Shown in pieces: positions 6,159-12,830 of a stretch of DNA of 14,173 nucleotides. The position numbers were made by a program, and so were the translations under genes. The DNA comes from Syntrophomonadaceae bacterium (GTDB lineage Bacteria; Bacillota; Syntrophomonadia; Syntrophomonadales; Syntrophomonadaceae). Below the pieces are notes generated by a model that did not search any database, was not told where the DNA came from, and was given only the letters and a program-made list of their open reading frames with translations. The stretch is from NCBI GenBank assembly GCA_012798055.1, contig JAAZOA010000221.1, positions 1-14,173 on the forward strand, read 5' to 3'. Within the stretch, counting starts at the first letter, position 1. Each line of letters starts with the position of its first letter.

Positions 6159-7130
6159 ATGATGACCGGTTTAGATATCTACAATCCGATAAGCGGGGAA
6201 ATGGCCAGGGTTGAGGAGCTCCTGATCGAGAGCATCGATTCTGAATTGACCACCCTGGACCAGGCTGCTACACACCTCATAAGAGCCGGTGGGAAGAGAC
6301 TGAGACCGGCTTTTGTGCTGCTGGCTGCCAAAGTCTTTGCTGACGAAGTGGAAAAAGCCATCCCCTTGGCTACTTCCTTGGAACTGGTGCATATGGCCAG
6401 CCTGGTACATGATGATGTGATCGACAATTCCGAATTGAGGCGCGGTCAACCCACGGTCAAAAACCGTTGGGGCAACCGGATTTCCCTTTACACCGGCAAT
6501 TATGTGCTGGCCAAATCCCTGGCCTTGGCGGCCGGTTATCGGCGCAGCGATATTTTGGCCGTCCTGGCCGATGCGAGTATGCGCATCTGTGAAGGGGAGA
6601 TTAAGCAGATGCGGTCATGTTTCAATATCAAGCAGGGCCTCAAGGATTACCTGCGCCGCATAGAAAGAAAAACCGCCCTTTTGATCGCTGTTAGTTGCCA
6701 ACTAGGGGCTATGCTGAGCGATGCTGCTGCCCACCAGGTAAGGGCCTTGGAAAGGTATGGCTACTATTTGGGCATGGCCTTTCAGGTCACCGATGATATC
6801 CTGGATTTCGTAGCTTCTGAAGAAGTATTGGGCAAACCGGTGGGCAGCGATATTCGCCAGGGGGTGATAACCCTCCCGGCCATTTATGCCCTGCATTACG
6901 GCCAAGAGCGCGACCAGCTTGGCAAGATGCTGGCATCGCCCCTGGCCTGTAATCGCCAGGCCGAAGAGATAATCAGCCTGATATGTGACAGTGAGGGTAT
7001 TGATTATGCCTACCATGTGAGCAACAAATTTGCGCAAAGAGCCCGGCAGCAGTTGAGGCACCTGCCGGATCGGCCGGTGAAAGACACATTGTACGAAATC
7101 GCTTCCTATATTTCGGCACGGGAATATTAG
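6159..7130 (+). CDS. hepT: Long-chain polyprenyl diphosphate synthase, catalytic subunit (HepT-like)
   Basis: Elongates allylic diphosphates with isopentenyl diphosphate to a long chain, probably for the menaquinone tail. At 323 aa it is full length. The substrate-binding motif AGGKRLRP (43-50), the first Asp-rich motif D85-DVI-D89 with NSELRRGQPT, and the second motif D212-DIL-D216 are all intact. Ala80, five residues before the first motif, is small, as in enzymes making long chains. Two ATGs stand in tandem at 6159 and 6162; the second has better spacing from AGGGG (6151-6155), so the true protein may be one residue shorter. The degenerate homologue at 2417-3145 is its likely partner, which together would resemble Bacillus HepS/HepT. 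The exact chain length cannot be read from sequence. tatC follows after 16 bases. Confidence 0.93.
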   Translation: MMTGLDIYNPISGEMARVEELLIESIDSELTTLDQAATHLIRAGGKRLRPAFVLLAAKVFADEVEKAIPLATSLELVHMASLVHDDVIDNSELRRGQPTVKNRWGNRISLYTGNYVLAKSLALAAGYRRSDILAVLADASMRICEGEIKQMRSCFNIKQGLKDYLRRIERKTALLIAVSCQLGAMLSDAAAHQVRALERYGYYLGMAFQVTDDILDFVASEEVLGKPVGSDIRQGVITLPAIYALHYGQERDQLGKMLASPLACNRQAEEIISLICDSEGIDYAYHVSNKFAQRARQQLRHLPDRPVKDTLYEIASYISAREY

Positions 7131-7146
7131 GGGGGAGGATCAAGGC

Positions 7147-7899
7147 ATGGCCTTCAAAGACCTGAGTGTCGAAGACAAGCAGACTATATTGGAGCACCTG
7201 GCTGAGCTCAGGAAATCCATAATTATCAGCGTTGCAGCGGTGGGTATAGCGGCTATCTTGTGCTTCAGCTACAATGAAAAGCTGCTGGCTATCGTTACCT
7301 TGCCTTTGACTGCTATTGACCAGCACTTGATCGTCACCGGAGTGACGGAAGCATTTTTCGTGAAGCTGCAATTGTCATTTCTGGCCGGATTCGTTCTGGC
7401 CTTCCCTATTGTATCCTGGGCAGTTTGGCGCTTCCTGCGACCGGCTTTATACCCCTATGAGAGGAAGTACATTTATTTTTTGTTTCCGATCACTATTATC
7501 CTATTTGCCACCGGGGTCCTCTTCTCGTATTTTGCCATTTTACCTATGGTGCTCAAATTCTTCGTGTATATTGCCGGAGAAAACCTGGAGACCATGTTCA
7601 AAGTTGACCAGTACGTATCTTTTGTGATGTCATTCTCCATCCCCTTCGGACTGGTTTTTGAACTGCCGGTGCTGACCTTTTTCTTGACCAAGATCGGGGT
7701 GGTGAAAGCTGAACAATTATCGAAAAGCCGTAAATATGCCTTGCTGATAATTGTAATCCTGGCAGGGGCGCTGACCCCGGGTCCGGATCCCATCAGCCAG
7801 ATTATGATGGCAGTGCCAGTCTACATCCTCTATGAGGTCAGTATATGGGTGGCGAAATACACCAAGCCTCGCCCGGCGGAGGCAGTTCAGGAAGATTGA
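7147..7899 (+). CDS. tatC: Sec-independent protein translocase TatC
   Basis: Integral membrane receptor of the twin-arginine pathway, which exports folded proteins, often with bound cofactors. The 250-aa length is typical. The N-terminal HLAELRKS (17-24), the periplasmic-loop VTEAF (66-70), FLRPALYPYERK with Glu105, and VFELPVLTFFL with Glu172 correspond to the conserved signal-peptide-binding residues of the family. Six hydrophobic segments can be placed near residues 24-42, 74-95, 107-131, 157-180, 196-210 and 213-233. The start follows a very strong GGGGGGAGGA site 16 bases after the synthase stop, so it is likely co-transcribed with it. The frame stays open for 71 codons beyond its TGA (see the next entry), but the C-terminus PRPAEAVQED is normal for TatC and no extension is needed. 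Confidence 0.97.
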   Translation: MAFKDLSVEDKQTILEHLAELRKSIIISVAAVGIAAILCFSYNEKLLAIVTLPLTAIDQHLIVTGVTEAFFVKLQLSFLAGFVLAFPIVSWAVWRFLRPALYPYERKYIYFLFPITIILFATGVLFSYFAILPMVLKFFVYIAGENLETMFKVDQYVSFVMSFSIPFGLVFELPVLTFFLTKIGVVKAEQLSKSRKYALLIIVILAGALTPGPDPISQIMMAVPVYILYEVSIWVAKYTKPRPAEAVQED

Positions 7900-7917
7900 T
7901 CGATTCTGGACTTTTCC

Positions 7918-8115
7918 GTGCAGGTTGATGAACTCAGGATTGTGGGCTGGCGGCCGGCCTTCTTTACAAAGGCAGGGCATTTTGTCATAATAAACGGTGG
8001 AGAAATAACCGGTTGCATTGACAAGCGGATATTTAATAAGGTATGGAAAGAAGGCACGAATAAGGCAGGCATTACGAAGCAAATTGATGAATTTACTTGT
8101 TATGGAGAGCTTTAA
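7918..8115 (+). CDS. Doubtful small ORF between tatC and tatA
   Basis: A 65-codon frame beginning with GTG and ending at TAA immediately before the tatA ribosome binding site. It is in the same frame as tatC and is open from the tatC stop onward. The product (MQVDELRIVGWRPAFF at its start, ending IDEFTCYGEL) has no signal peptide or motif I recognise. There is no ribosome binding site before the GTG, and the same DNA contains a hairpin and a consensus -35 box, which suggests regulatory spacer rather than gene. Against that, 71 sense codons in a row and the tight fit to tatA mean a small coupled gene cannot be excluded. Confidence 0.25.
   Translation: MQVDELRIVGWRPAFFTKAGHFVIINGGEITGCIDKRIFNKVWKEGTNKAGITKQIDEFTCYGEL
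7945..7965 (+). terminator. Possible weak terminator after tatC
   Basis: GGCTGG (7945-7950), loop CGG, CCGGCC (7954-7959) give a six-pair stem with one G-T pair, followed by TTCTTT. It sits 46 bases after the tatC stop and could lower transcription into tatA. The T-run is interrupted, so the effect would be partial. Confidence 0.35.
8018..8047 (+). promoter_or_regulatory. Possible promoter for tatA
   Basis: A perfect TTGACA (8018-8023) is followed 18 bases later by TATGGA (8042-8047). The -10 is poor (three of six). If used, it would give a leader of about 75 bases and let tatA be made in excess over tatC, as TatA is needed in more copies. Confidence 0.3.
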
Positions 8116-8127
8116 GGAGGTAAGAAT

Positions 8128-8313
8128 TTGTTTGGCATAATCGGTAATGTTGGCCCCTGGGAACTGATCCTCATCCTGGTCATAGTCCTGGTGATTTTCG
8201 GTCCCGGTAAATTGCCCAAGGTTGGCGAATCTCTGGGCAAAGCCTTGCAGAGTTTCAAGAAGGCTCAAGAAGGGGAAGACGAAAAAGAGGAAAACAAAGA
8301 AAATAAAAACTAG
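8128..8313 (+). CDS. tatA: Twin-arginine translocase subunit TatA
   Basis: Small pore-forming subunit of the Tat system, 61 aa. A short N-terminal stretch, MFGIIGNVGPWE, leads into one transmembrane helix (LILILVIVLVIF, about 13-24). The conserved FGPGKLPKVGESLGKAL hinge and amphipathic helix follow (24-40), and then a highly charged tail rich in Glu, Lys and Asn. The start is a TTG, seven bases after the strong site AAGGAGG (8114-8120); no ATG is available in that position. With tatC upstream it makes a minimal TatAC system; no tatB is seen, as is common in Gram-positive bacteria. A strong terminator overlaps its stop codon. Confidence 0.95.
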   Translation: MFGIIGNVGPWELILILVIVLVIFGPGKLPKVGESLGKALQSFKKAQEGEDEKEENKENKN

Positions 8314-8335
8314 GTCTGATTTCAGACCTTTTTTT
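8312..8335 (+). terminator. Rho-independent terminator overlapping the tatA stop
   Basis: AGGTCTGA (8312-8319) pairs perfectly with TCAGACCT (8322-8329) around a TT loop, followed by a T-run to 8335. The stem uses the last two bases of the tatA TAG. This is the clearest transcription stop in the window and separates the tat genes from the tetrapyrrole genes, which begin only 26 bases later. Confidence 0.92.
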
Positions 8336-8361
8336 AAATTCGTTCTATTTAGGGAGTTGCC

Positions 8362-9003
8362 ATGGCACATTTGTATCCGATTTTTTTGAACCTGGCCGGC
8401 AGGAATTGCCTGGTGGCAGGTGGGGGCAAGGTAGCGGAACGGAAAATAGCTACCCTGTTGGAAAATAATGCCTTGGTAAAGGTTGTGAGTCCGGAGTGTA
8501 CCGCGGAGATAGCCGTATGGGCAAGCCAGGGCCGCATCGCAATGCATAGCCGCAATTTTGAAGCTCAGGATCTCGAGCAGGTCTCCCTGGTATTTGCTGC
8601 TACTGGTGACGTGCATGCCAACAGCCATATAACGTCTCTGTGTCGGGAAAAGGGTATTTGGGTGAATGCGGTGGATGATCCGCCCAATTGTGATTTTTTT
8701 GTCCCCTCGATTCTCAGGCGTGATTCCTTGTGCATAGCCGTTTCTACCGAAGGCAAAAGCCCGCTGCTGGCGGCTAAACTGCGCAGGGATCTGGAAGAAT
8801 TTATTCCCCCCGAATATGGGGAATGGGTAGAGATACTGGGTGATTTACGGGAGCAGATCAAAAACTCAACTCTTGACAGCGGTGAACGTAAGGAAATAAT
8901 TGCGTCTCTGGTAAATTCAGACATATTGGACTTGCTCAGGGAAGGCCAAAGAGAACAGGTTAAGGAGCGGATCAAGCAATGTATGTCTTGCTTACGGGGA
9001 TAA
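8362..9003 (+). CDS. Precorrin-2 dehydrogenase (siroheme synthase N-terminal / Met8 type)
   Basis: NAD-dependent oxidation of precorrin-2 to sirohydrochlorin, perhaps also iron insertion to give siroheme. The 213-aa product begins with the YPIFLNLAGR strand of the family. A Rossmann loop follows, VAGGGKVAERK (18-28), then FAATGD (78-83), and NAVDDPPNCDFFVPS (102-116), in which Asp105 corresponds to the catalytic Asp of CysG/Met8. The TEGKSPLLAAKLR helix (129-141) and a C-terminal helical dimerisation region complete it. It corresponds to the CysG N-terminal half; the methyltransferase half is encoded separately in the cobA-hemD fusion downstream. Whether it chelates iron, like Met8, or only dehydrogenates, like SirC, cannot be told. 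AGGGAG precedes the ATG. Its last 25 bases overlap hemA, so translation is probably coupled. No promoter is obvious in the 26 bases after the terminator. Confidence 0.93.
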   Translation: MAHLYPIFLNLAGRNCLVAGGGKVAERKIATLLENNALVKVVSPECTAEIAVWASQGRIAMHSRNFEAQDLEQVSLVFAATGDVHANSHITSLCREKGIWVNAVDDPPNCDFFVPSILRRDSLCIAVSTEGKSPLLAAKLRRDLEEFIPPEYGEWVEILGDLREQIKNSTLDSGERKEIIASLVNSDILDLLREGQREQVKERIKQCMSCLRG

Positions 9004-10292
9004 ATCACAAGACGGCTCCAGTGGAAATTAGGGAAAAATTTGCTTTCGCAGCCAATGAGCTGCAGCAAGCTTACGACCAGCTCAAAAGCGGTGATGTTGA
9101 GGGACTGGTGATCCTCAACACCTGTAATCGCACTGAGCTTTATGCCACTGCCCGCGATATAGAGGCTGGGCAGAGACACCTGAAGACGTTTTTGTTAAAA
9201 TATTCCGGTCTGACCGCCGAGGAACTGGAACAATATATCTATCAACCCAACTGTTATTCCGCTATAGATCATTTGTTCAGAGTATCCTCGGGCCTTGATT
9301 CCATGATCCTTGGGGAAACCCAAGTATTGGGGCAGGTTAAGGACGCTTATCAGAAAGCACAGGAACTTCAGGTGTCAGATGGGGTTTTGAACTCGTTATT
9401 CCAGAAGGCGTTATATGTAGGCAAGAAGGTCAGGACCGAAACAGCTATCGACCAGCATCCAGTTTCTGTGAGTTATGCTGCAGTTGAGCTGGCCAGGGCC
9501 ACCTTAGGGGTTTTGGAGGATAAAACAGTGCTGGTGGTCGGCGCGGGTGAAACCGCGGAATTGGCGGCCAAATATCTTTTGCACAATCAGGTGCGTTCCA
9601 TCATAGTTTCCAATCGTTCATTCGAAAAAGCTTTGGATATGGCTTCGGCCATGAATGGCAGAGCGATCAGGTTCGACCGTCTCCCAGAAGAAATAATCAA
9701 TGCCGATATCGTAATCAGTTGCACTGCGGCCAGCCATTACGTGATCAGGGATGACAACTGCCGTGCTGCCCTCCTGGCACGCCAGGGAGAAAAGATCATC
9801 ATGATCGATGTTGCTGTACCCAGGGATATTGAACCGAGTCTGGGAGATATCCCGGGGGTGTATATATACGATATCGATGACCTGCATGGGGTAATCAATT
9901 CCAACTTTTTGGCCCGACAGAAGGCTGCGGCCAAAGCCAGCGAGATCATTGCCGAGGAACTGCTGGAGTTCAACCAATGGCTGGCTTCACTTTATGTCGT
10001 CCCGGTCATTTCAGCACTGAAACTTCATGGGGAGAACATCAAGCAAAATGAATTGAAGCGGGCGTTCAACCGGCTGGGCAAAGTGAGTGAACGTGAACAG
10101 GAAGTCATTACTGCCATGGCTCATGCCATAGTCAATCAATTGCTGCACTATCCAGTGGTTAACCTCAAGGAGATGGCCTTAAGCAATCAAGGACACCTCT
10201 ATGCAGAAGTCGTGAAAAAGTTGTTTGGCCTGCAATTGGCCAATGAGGAGCAGGAAGGATATGTTCAGATTAAGGCTGGGAACCAGGGGTAG
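8979..10292 (+). CDS. hemA: Glutamyl-tRNA reductase
   Basis: First committed enzyme of the C5 route to tetrapyrroles, reducing glutamyl-tRNA to glutamate-1-semialdehyde with NADPH. At 437 aa it is the usual length. The N-terminus MYVLLTGINHKTAPVEIREK carries the substrate-recognition strand. The catalytic Cys49 is in LNTCNRTELYA. The HLFRVSSGLDSMILGETQVLGQVK block is fully conserved, and the NADPH-binding VVGAGETAELAA precedes SNRSFEKA. A helical dimerisation domain ends the protein. The ATG lies 11 bases after AAGGAG, inside the preceding gene. The 3' end overlaps hemC by 32 bases. hemL, needed for the next step, is not in the window. Confidence 0.97.
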   Translation: MYVLLTGINHKTAPVEIREKFAFAANELQQAYDQLKSGDVEGLVILNTCNRTELYATARDIEAGQRHLKTFLLKYSGLTAEELEQYIYQPNCYSAIDHLFRVSSGLDSMILGETQVLGQVKDAYQKAQELQVSDGVLNSLFQKALYVGKKVRTETAIDQHPVSVSYAAVELARATLGVLEDKTVLVVGAGETAELAAKYLLHNQVRSIIVSNRSFEKALDMASAMNGRAIRFDRLPEEIINADIVISCTAASHYVIRDDNCRAALLARQGEKIIMIDVAVPRDIEPSLGDIPGVYIYDIDDLHGVINSNFLARQKAAAKASEIIAEELLEFNQWLASLYVVPVISALKLHGENIKQNELKRAFNRLGKVSEREQEVITAMAHAIVNQLLHYPVVNLKEMALSNQGHLYAEVVKKLFGLQLANEEQEGYVQIKAGNQG

Positions 10293-11190
10293 CCGGTTAG
10301 CCTTATGGCAAGCTGATTGGGTCGCCCGAGAGATGCACCGGTTTCACCCGACCTTGCAGATAGAGATGAAAGTCATCAAAACCCAGGGTGACAAGATACT
10401 TGATGTAGCTCTCTCCAAAATAGGAGACAAGGGCTTGTTTACCAAGGAAATAGAAAATGAACTTTTAGCCGGGGAAATCGATCTGGCTGTCCACAGCATG
10501 AAAGACCTGCCCACGATTTTGCCCTCCGGCCTGATAGCCGGGGCGGTATTGCCGCGTGAAAATCCCCAGGATGTATTGATTTCCAGCCAAGGATTTAATT
10601 TAGAGACCCTGCCCCGGGGTGGAAGGATCGGGACTTCCAGCCTGCGCAGGATTGCCCAGATGAAGGCTCTGCGCCCTGATCTGCGGCCAGTGGATCTGCG
10701 GGGCAACCTGGAAACCAGGTTGAAAAAAATGGAAGACCAAAAACTGGATGGGATCATCCTGGCCTATGCCGGTGTTAAGAGGTTGGGTTTCGACGCCTGC
10801 ATCACCCAGATGATCGATACCCACGTGATCCTGCCTGCGGTGAGTCAGGGTGCGGTGGTGGCAGAAGTAAGGGCGACGGATCAGGATACCAGGAAATTGA
10901 TCGCACCTATCAATGATCAAGCTACTGACGCGGCTACCCGAGCTGAGCGGGCCTTGTTGCGTGAGTTGGAGGGCGGATGCCAGGTGCCTATAGCTGCCCT
11001 AGCCCAGGTCAGAGGTGATCGCCTGCAGCTTAGGGCTATGGTTGCTTCGCTCGATGGTGAAAATGTGATTAGAGACAGCCAAGACGGCGAAATAGATAGA
11101 GCCGAGGATATTGGCAGGAACCTGGCCAAGCGAATGCTTGACCGGGGTGCGGCCCAAATTCTTTCGGAAATACGGCGACTAGGGGATTAG
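10261..11190 (+). CDS. hemC: Hydroxymethylbilane synthase (porphobilinogen deaminase)
   Basis: Joins four porphobilinogen units into hydroxymethylbilane on a dipyrromethane cofactor. The 309-aa protein starts MFRLRLGTRGSRLALWQA. It has AVHSMKDLPT with catalytic Asp82, the Arg-rich GTSSLRRIAQ (124-133) and DLRGNLETRL (145-154), and Cys240 in ELEGGCQVPIAA as cofactor attachment site. The open frame reaches back to 10225, but the ATG at 10261 has GAGGAG (10245-10250) and AGGAAGG upstream and fits the family N-terminus. The usual PAVGQGA motif reads PAVSQGAVVAEV (192-203), a Gly-to-Ser change. It overlaps hemA and lies three bases before the cobA-hemD gene. Confidence 0.96.
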   Translation: MFRLRLGTRGSRLALWQADWVAREMHRFHPTLQIEMKVIKTQGDKILDVALSKIGDKGLFTKEIENELLAGEIDLAVHSMKDLPTILPSGLIAGAVLPRENPQDVLISSQGFNLETLPRGGRIGTSSLRRIAQMKALRPDLRPVDLRGNLETRLKKMEDQKLDGIILAYAGVKRLGFDACITQMIDTHVILPAVSQGAVVAEVRATDQDTRKLIAPINDQATDAATRAERALLRELEGGCQVPIAALAQVRGDRLQLRAMVASLDGENVIRDSQDGEIDRAEDIGRNLAKRMLDRGAAQILSEIRRLGD

Positions 11191-11193
11191 TAT

Positions 11194-12738
11194 ATGCAAA
11201 AGAAAGGCATGGTATACCTTATTGGTGCTGGTCCGGGAGATCCCGGACTGTTTACCCTTAAAGGCAAACAGATCATGGAACAGGCAGATGTGGTTGTCTA
11301 TGATCGCCTGATTGGACCGGAGATACTGGAGCTTGCCCGTCCTGATGCTGAAATGATTTATGTGGGCAAAGCCTCCAGTGATCATGCTCTGCCCCAGGAG
11401 CAAATCAATGCTTTGCTGGTAGACAAGGCCATGTCCGGCAAGCTCGTAGCCCGGCTGAAAGGCGGCGATCCTTTCGTGTTCGGCCGGGGGGGAGAGGAAG
11501 CCTTGTTTATCAGGGAGCATGGGATCGATTTCGCAGTTGTCCCGGGTATCACCTCGGCTATAGCCGTTCCGGCTTATGCAGGCATCCCTGTGACCCATCG
11601 CGATGCCTCTTCCAGTTTCGCAGTAATCACCGGGCATGAAAAACCCGGCAAGTCAATGAGCTCGATTCACTGGGATAAGATTGCCACCAGCATCGGTACC
11701 CTGGTTTTCCTGATGGGGGTGGAGAATCTAGCCTTTATTGTTGAGAATCTGCTGGCGGCTGGCCGCAGCCAGGATACACCTGTTGCATTGATCCGCCGCG
11801 GGACGTTTCCTGATCAGGCAGTGCTTACCGGTACTTTAGCTGACATAGTAGCCCAAGCGCGTCAGGCTGATTTCAAACCTCCAGCTATAATTGTAGTTGG
11901 CGAGACCGTGGCTTTGCGCAATGATCTCCGATGGCGTGAACAGCAACCTTTATGGGGTGCGCGGATCGTGGTCACCAGAGCTCGAGCCCAAGCCAGCAGC
12001 CTGGTGGAGCGTATCCGCCTGGCAGGGGGGGAAGCCATAGAATTTCCCTCGATAAATATAGTCCGGTCCGCCGATATGAAACCACTCCATGCGGCCCTGC
12101 GCAGGCTAACCCAGTATGGGTGGATCATTTTCACCAGTGTAAATGGGGTTGACATATTTTTCGAGGAAATGAGCTCCCAGGGCATCGATATACGAGAACT
12201 GCGGGGCGTCAAGATATGTGCTATTGGACCGGCCACCGCATCCAGATTGGCCCAGCGCGGCTTGATTGTAGAGTCGATTCCCGAGGAATATCGCGCTGAA
12301 GGAATTCTGGCAGCTTTAAAGGACAGCCTTAAACCAGGGGAAAACATCCTGCTACCCAGAGCCCAGGGCGCCAGGAAAATTTTACCCGCAGAATTAAGGG
12401 AATGGGGAGTAATGGTGGATGAGGTTGAAACCTACCAGGCCACAGCGGTGGAGAGCATCGATTCAGGCCAAAAGGAGAAGATTCTCCGGGGTGAGGCTGA
12501 TTACCTCACTTTTACCAGTTCATCAACTGTATCAAACTTTGTTAAAATCCTCGGTGCTGACAAGGTAAAGGCAATAAATGCCTCGGTCAAGGTTGCCTGC
12601 ATTGGCCCTGTAACCGCGGCAACCGCACGTGAATTCGGTTTTGAGGTAAACCTGATGCCCGCAAAATATACAATAGATACTCTTTTGGAAGTTATTATCC
12701 AGGATTATCATCACCATCAGGCAGACATCTCCCGCTGA
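11194..12738 (+). CDS. cobA-hemD: Fused uroporphyrinogen-III C-methyltransferase / uroporphyrinogen-III synthase
   Basis: Bifunctional protein of 514 aa. Residues 1 to about 245 are a SAM-dependent uroporphyrinogen-III methyltransferase making precorrin-2. It shows IGAGPGDPGLFTLKG (10-24), VVYDRL (34-39), the SAM-site RLKGGDPFVFGRGGEE (87-102), PGITSAIAVPAYAGIPVTHR (117-136) and FLMGVENL. Residues from about 253 are uroporphyrinogen-III synthase (HemD), which closes the ring with inversion of ring D. Marks are GARIVVTRARAQ (255-266), FTSVNGVDIFF (313-323), CAIGPATASRL, ADYLTFTSSSTVSNF and ACIGPVTAATAREFGF. HemD is poorly conserved, so it is recognised by pattern rather than catalytic residues. 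The fusion puts formation and first methylation of the branch-point intermediate in one chain. The start ATG lies about ten bases after AGGGG and three after the hemC stop. Confidence 0.95.
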   Translation: MQKKGMVYLIGAGPGDPGLFTLKGKQIMEQADVVVYDRLIGPEILELARPDAEMIYVGKASSDHALPQEQINALLVDKAMSGKLVARLKGGDPFVFGRGGEEALFIREHGIDFAVVPGITSAIAVPAYAGIPVTHRDASSSFAVITGHEKPGKSMSSIHWDKIATSIGTLVFLMGVENLAFIVENLLAAGRSQDTPVALIRRGTFPDQAVLTGTLADIVAQARQADFKPPAIIVVGETVALRNDLRWREQQPLWGARIVVTRARAQASSLVERIRLAGGEAIEFPSINIVRSADMKPLHAALRRLTQYGWIIFTSVNGVDIFFEEMSSQGIDIRELRGVKICAIGPATASRLAQRGLIVESIPEEYRAEGILAALKDSLKPGENILLPRAQGARKILPAELREWGVMVDEVETYQATAVESIDSGQKEKILRGEADYLTFTSSSTVSNFVKILGADKVKAINASVKVACIGPVTAATAREFGFEVNLMPAKYTIDTLLEVIIQDYHHHQADISR

Positions 12739-12830
12739 GACTATCGCTTAGCTATTTGCAAAACCTCCAGGCTATATCAACCGCGCGGGTGAAGTCAGTA
12801 GCGAACATGCAAGTGAAGGAGAGAAAAACC

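Noticed and set aside
7897..8115. TGA of tatC as a selenocysteine or read-through codon extending TatC by 71 residues
   Set aside because: The TatC fold is complete at 250 aa with a normal charged tail. No selenocysteine-insertion-like hairpin is seen directly after the TGA, and no known TatC has such an extension.
7717..8628. Long minus-strand open frame (303 codons) across tatC, tatA and the dehydrogenase
   Set aside because: It runs antisense to three well-supported genes, its translation resembles no family, and it crosses a clear terminator; it is a shadow frame.
10225..10260. N-terminal extension of HemC (12 residues) into hemA
   Set aside because: The ATG at 10261 has the ribosome binding sites and the family's normal N-terminus; the extension is only the open frame inside hemA.
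12756..12830. N-terminal extension of HemB from the TTG at 12756
   Set aside because: No family similarity and no ribosome binding site. From 12831 the active-site cysteine numbering equals that of the E. coli enzyme and AGGAG is well placed.
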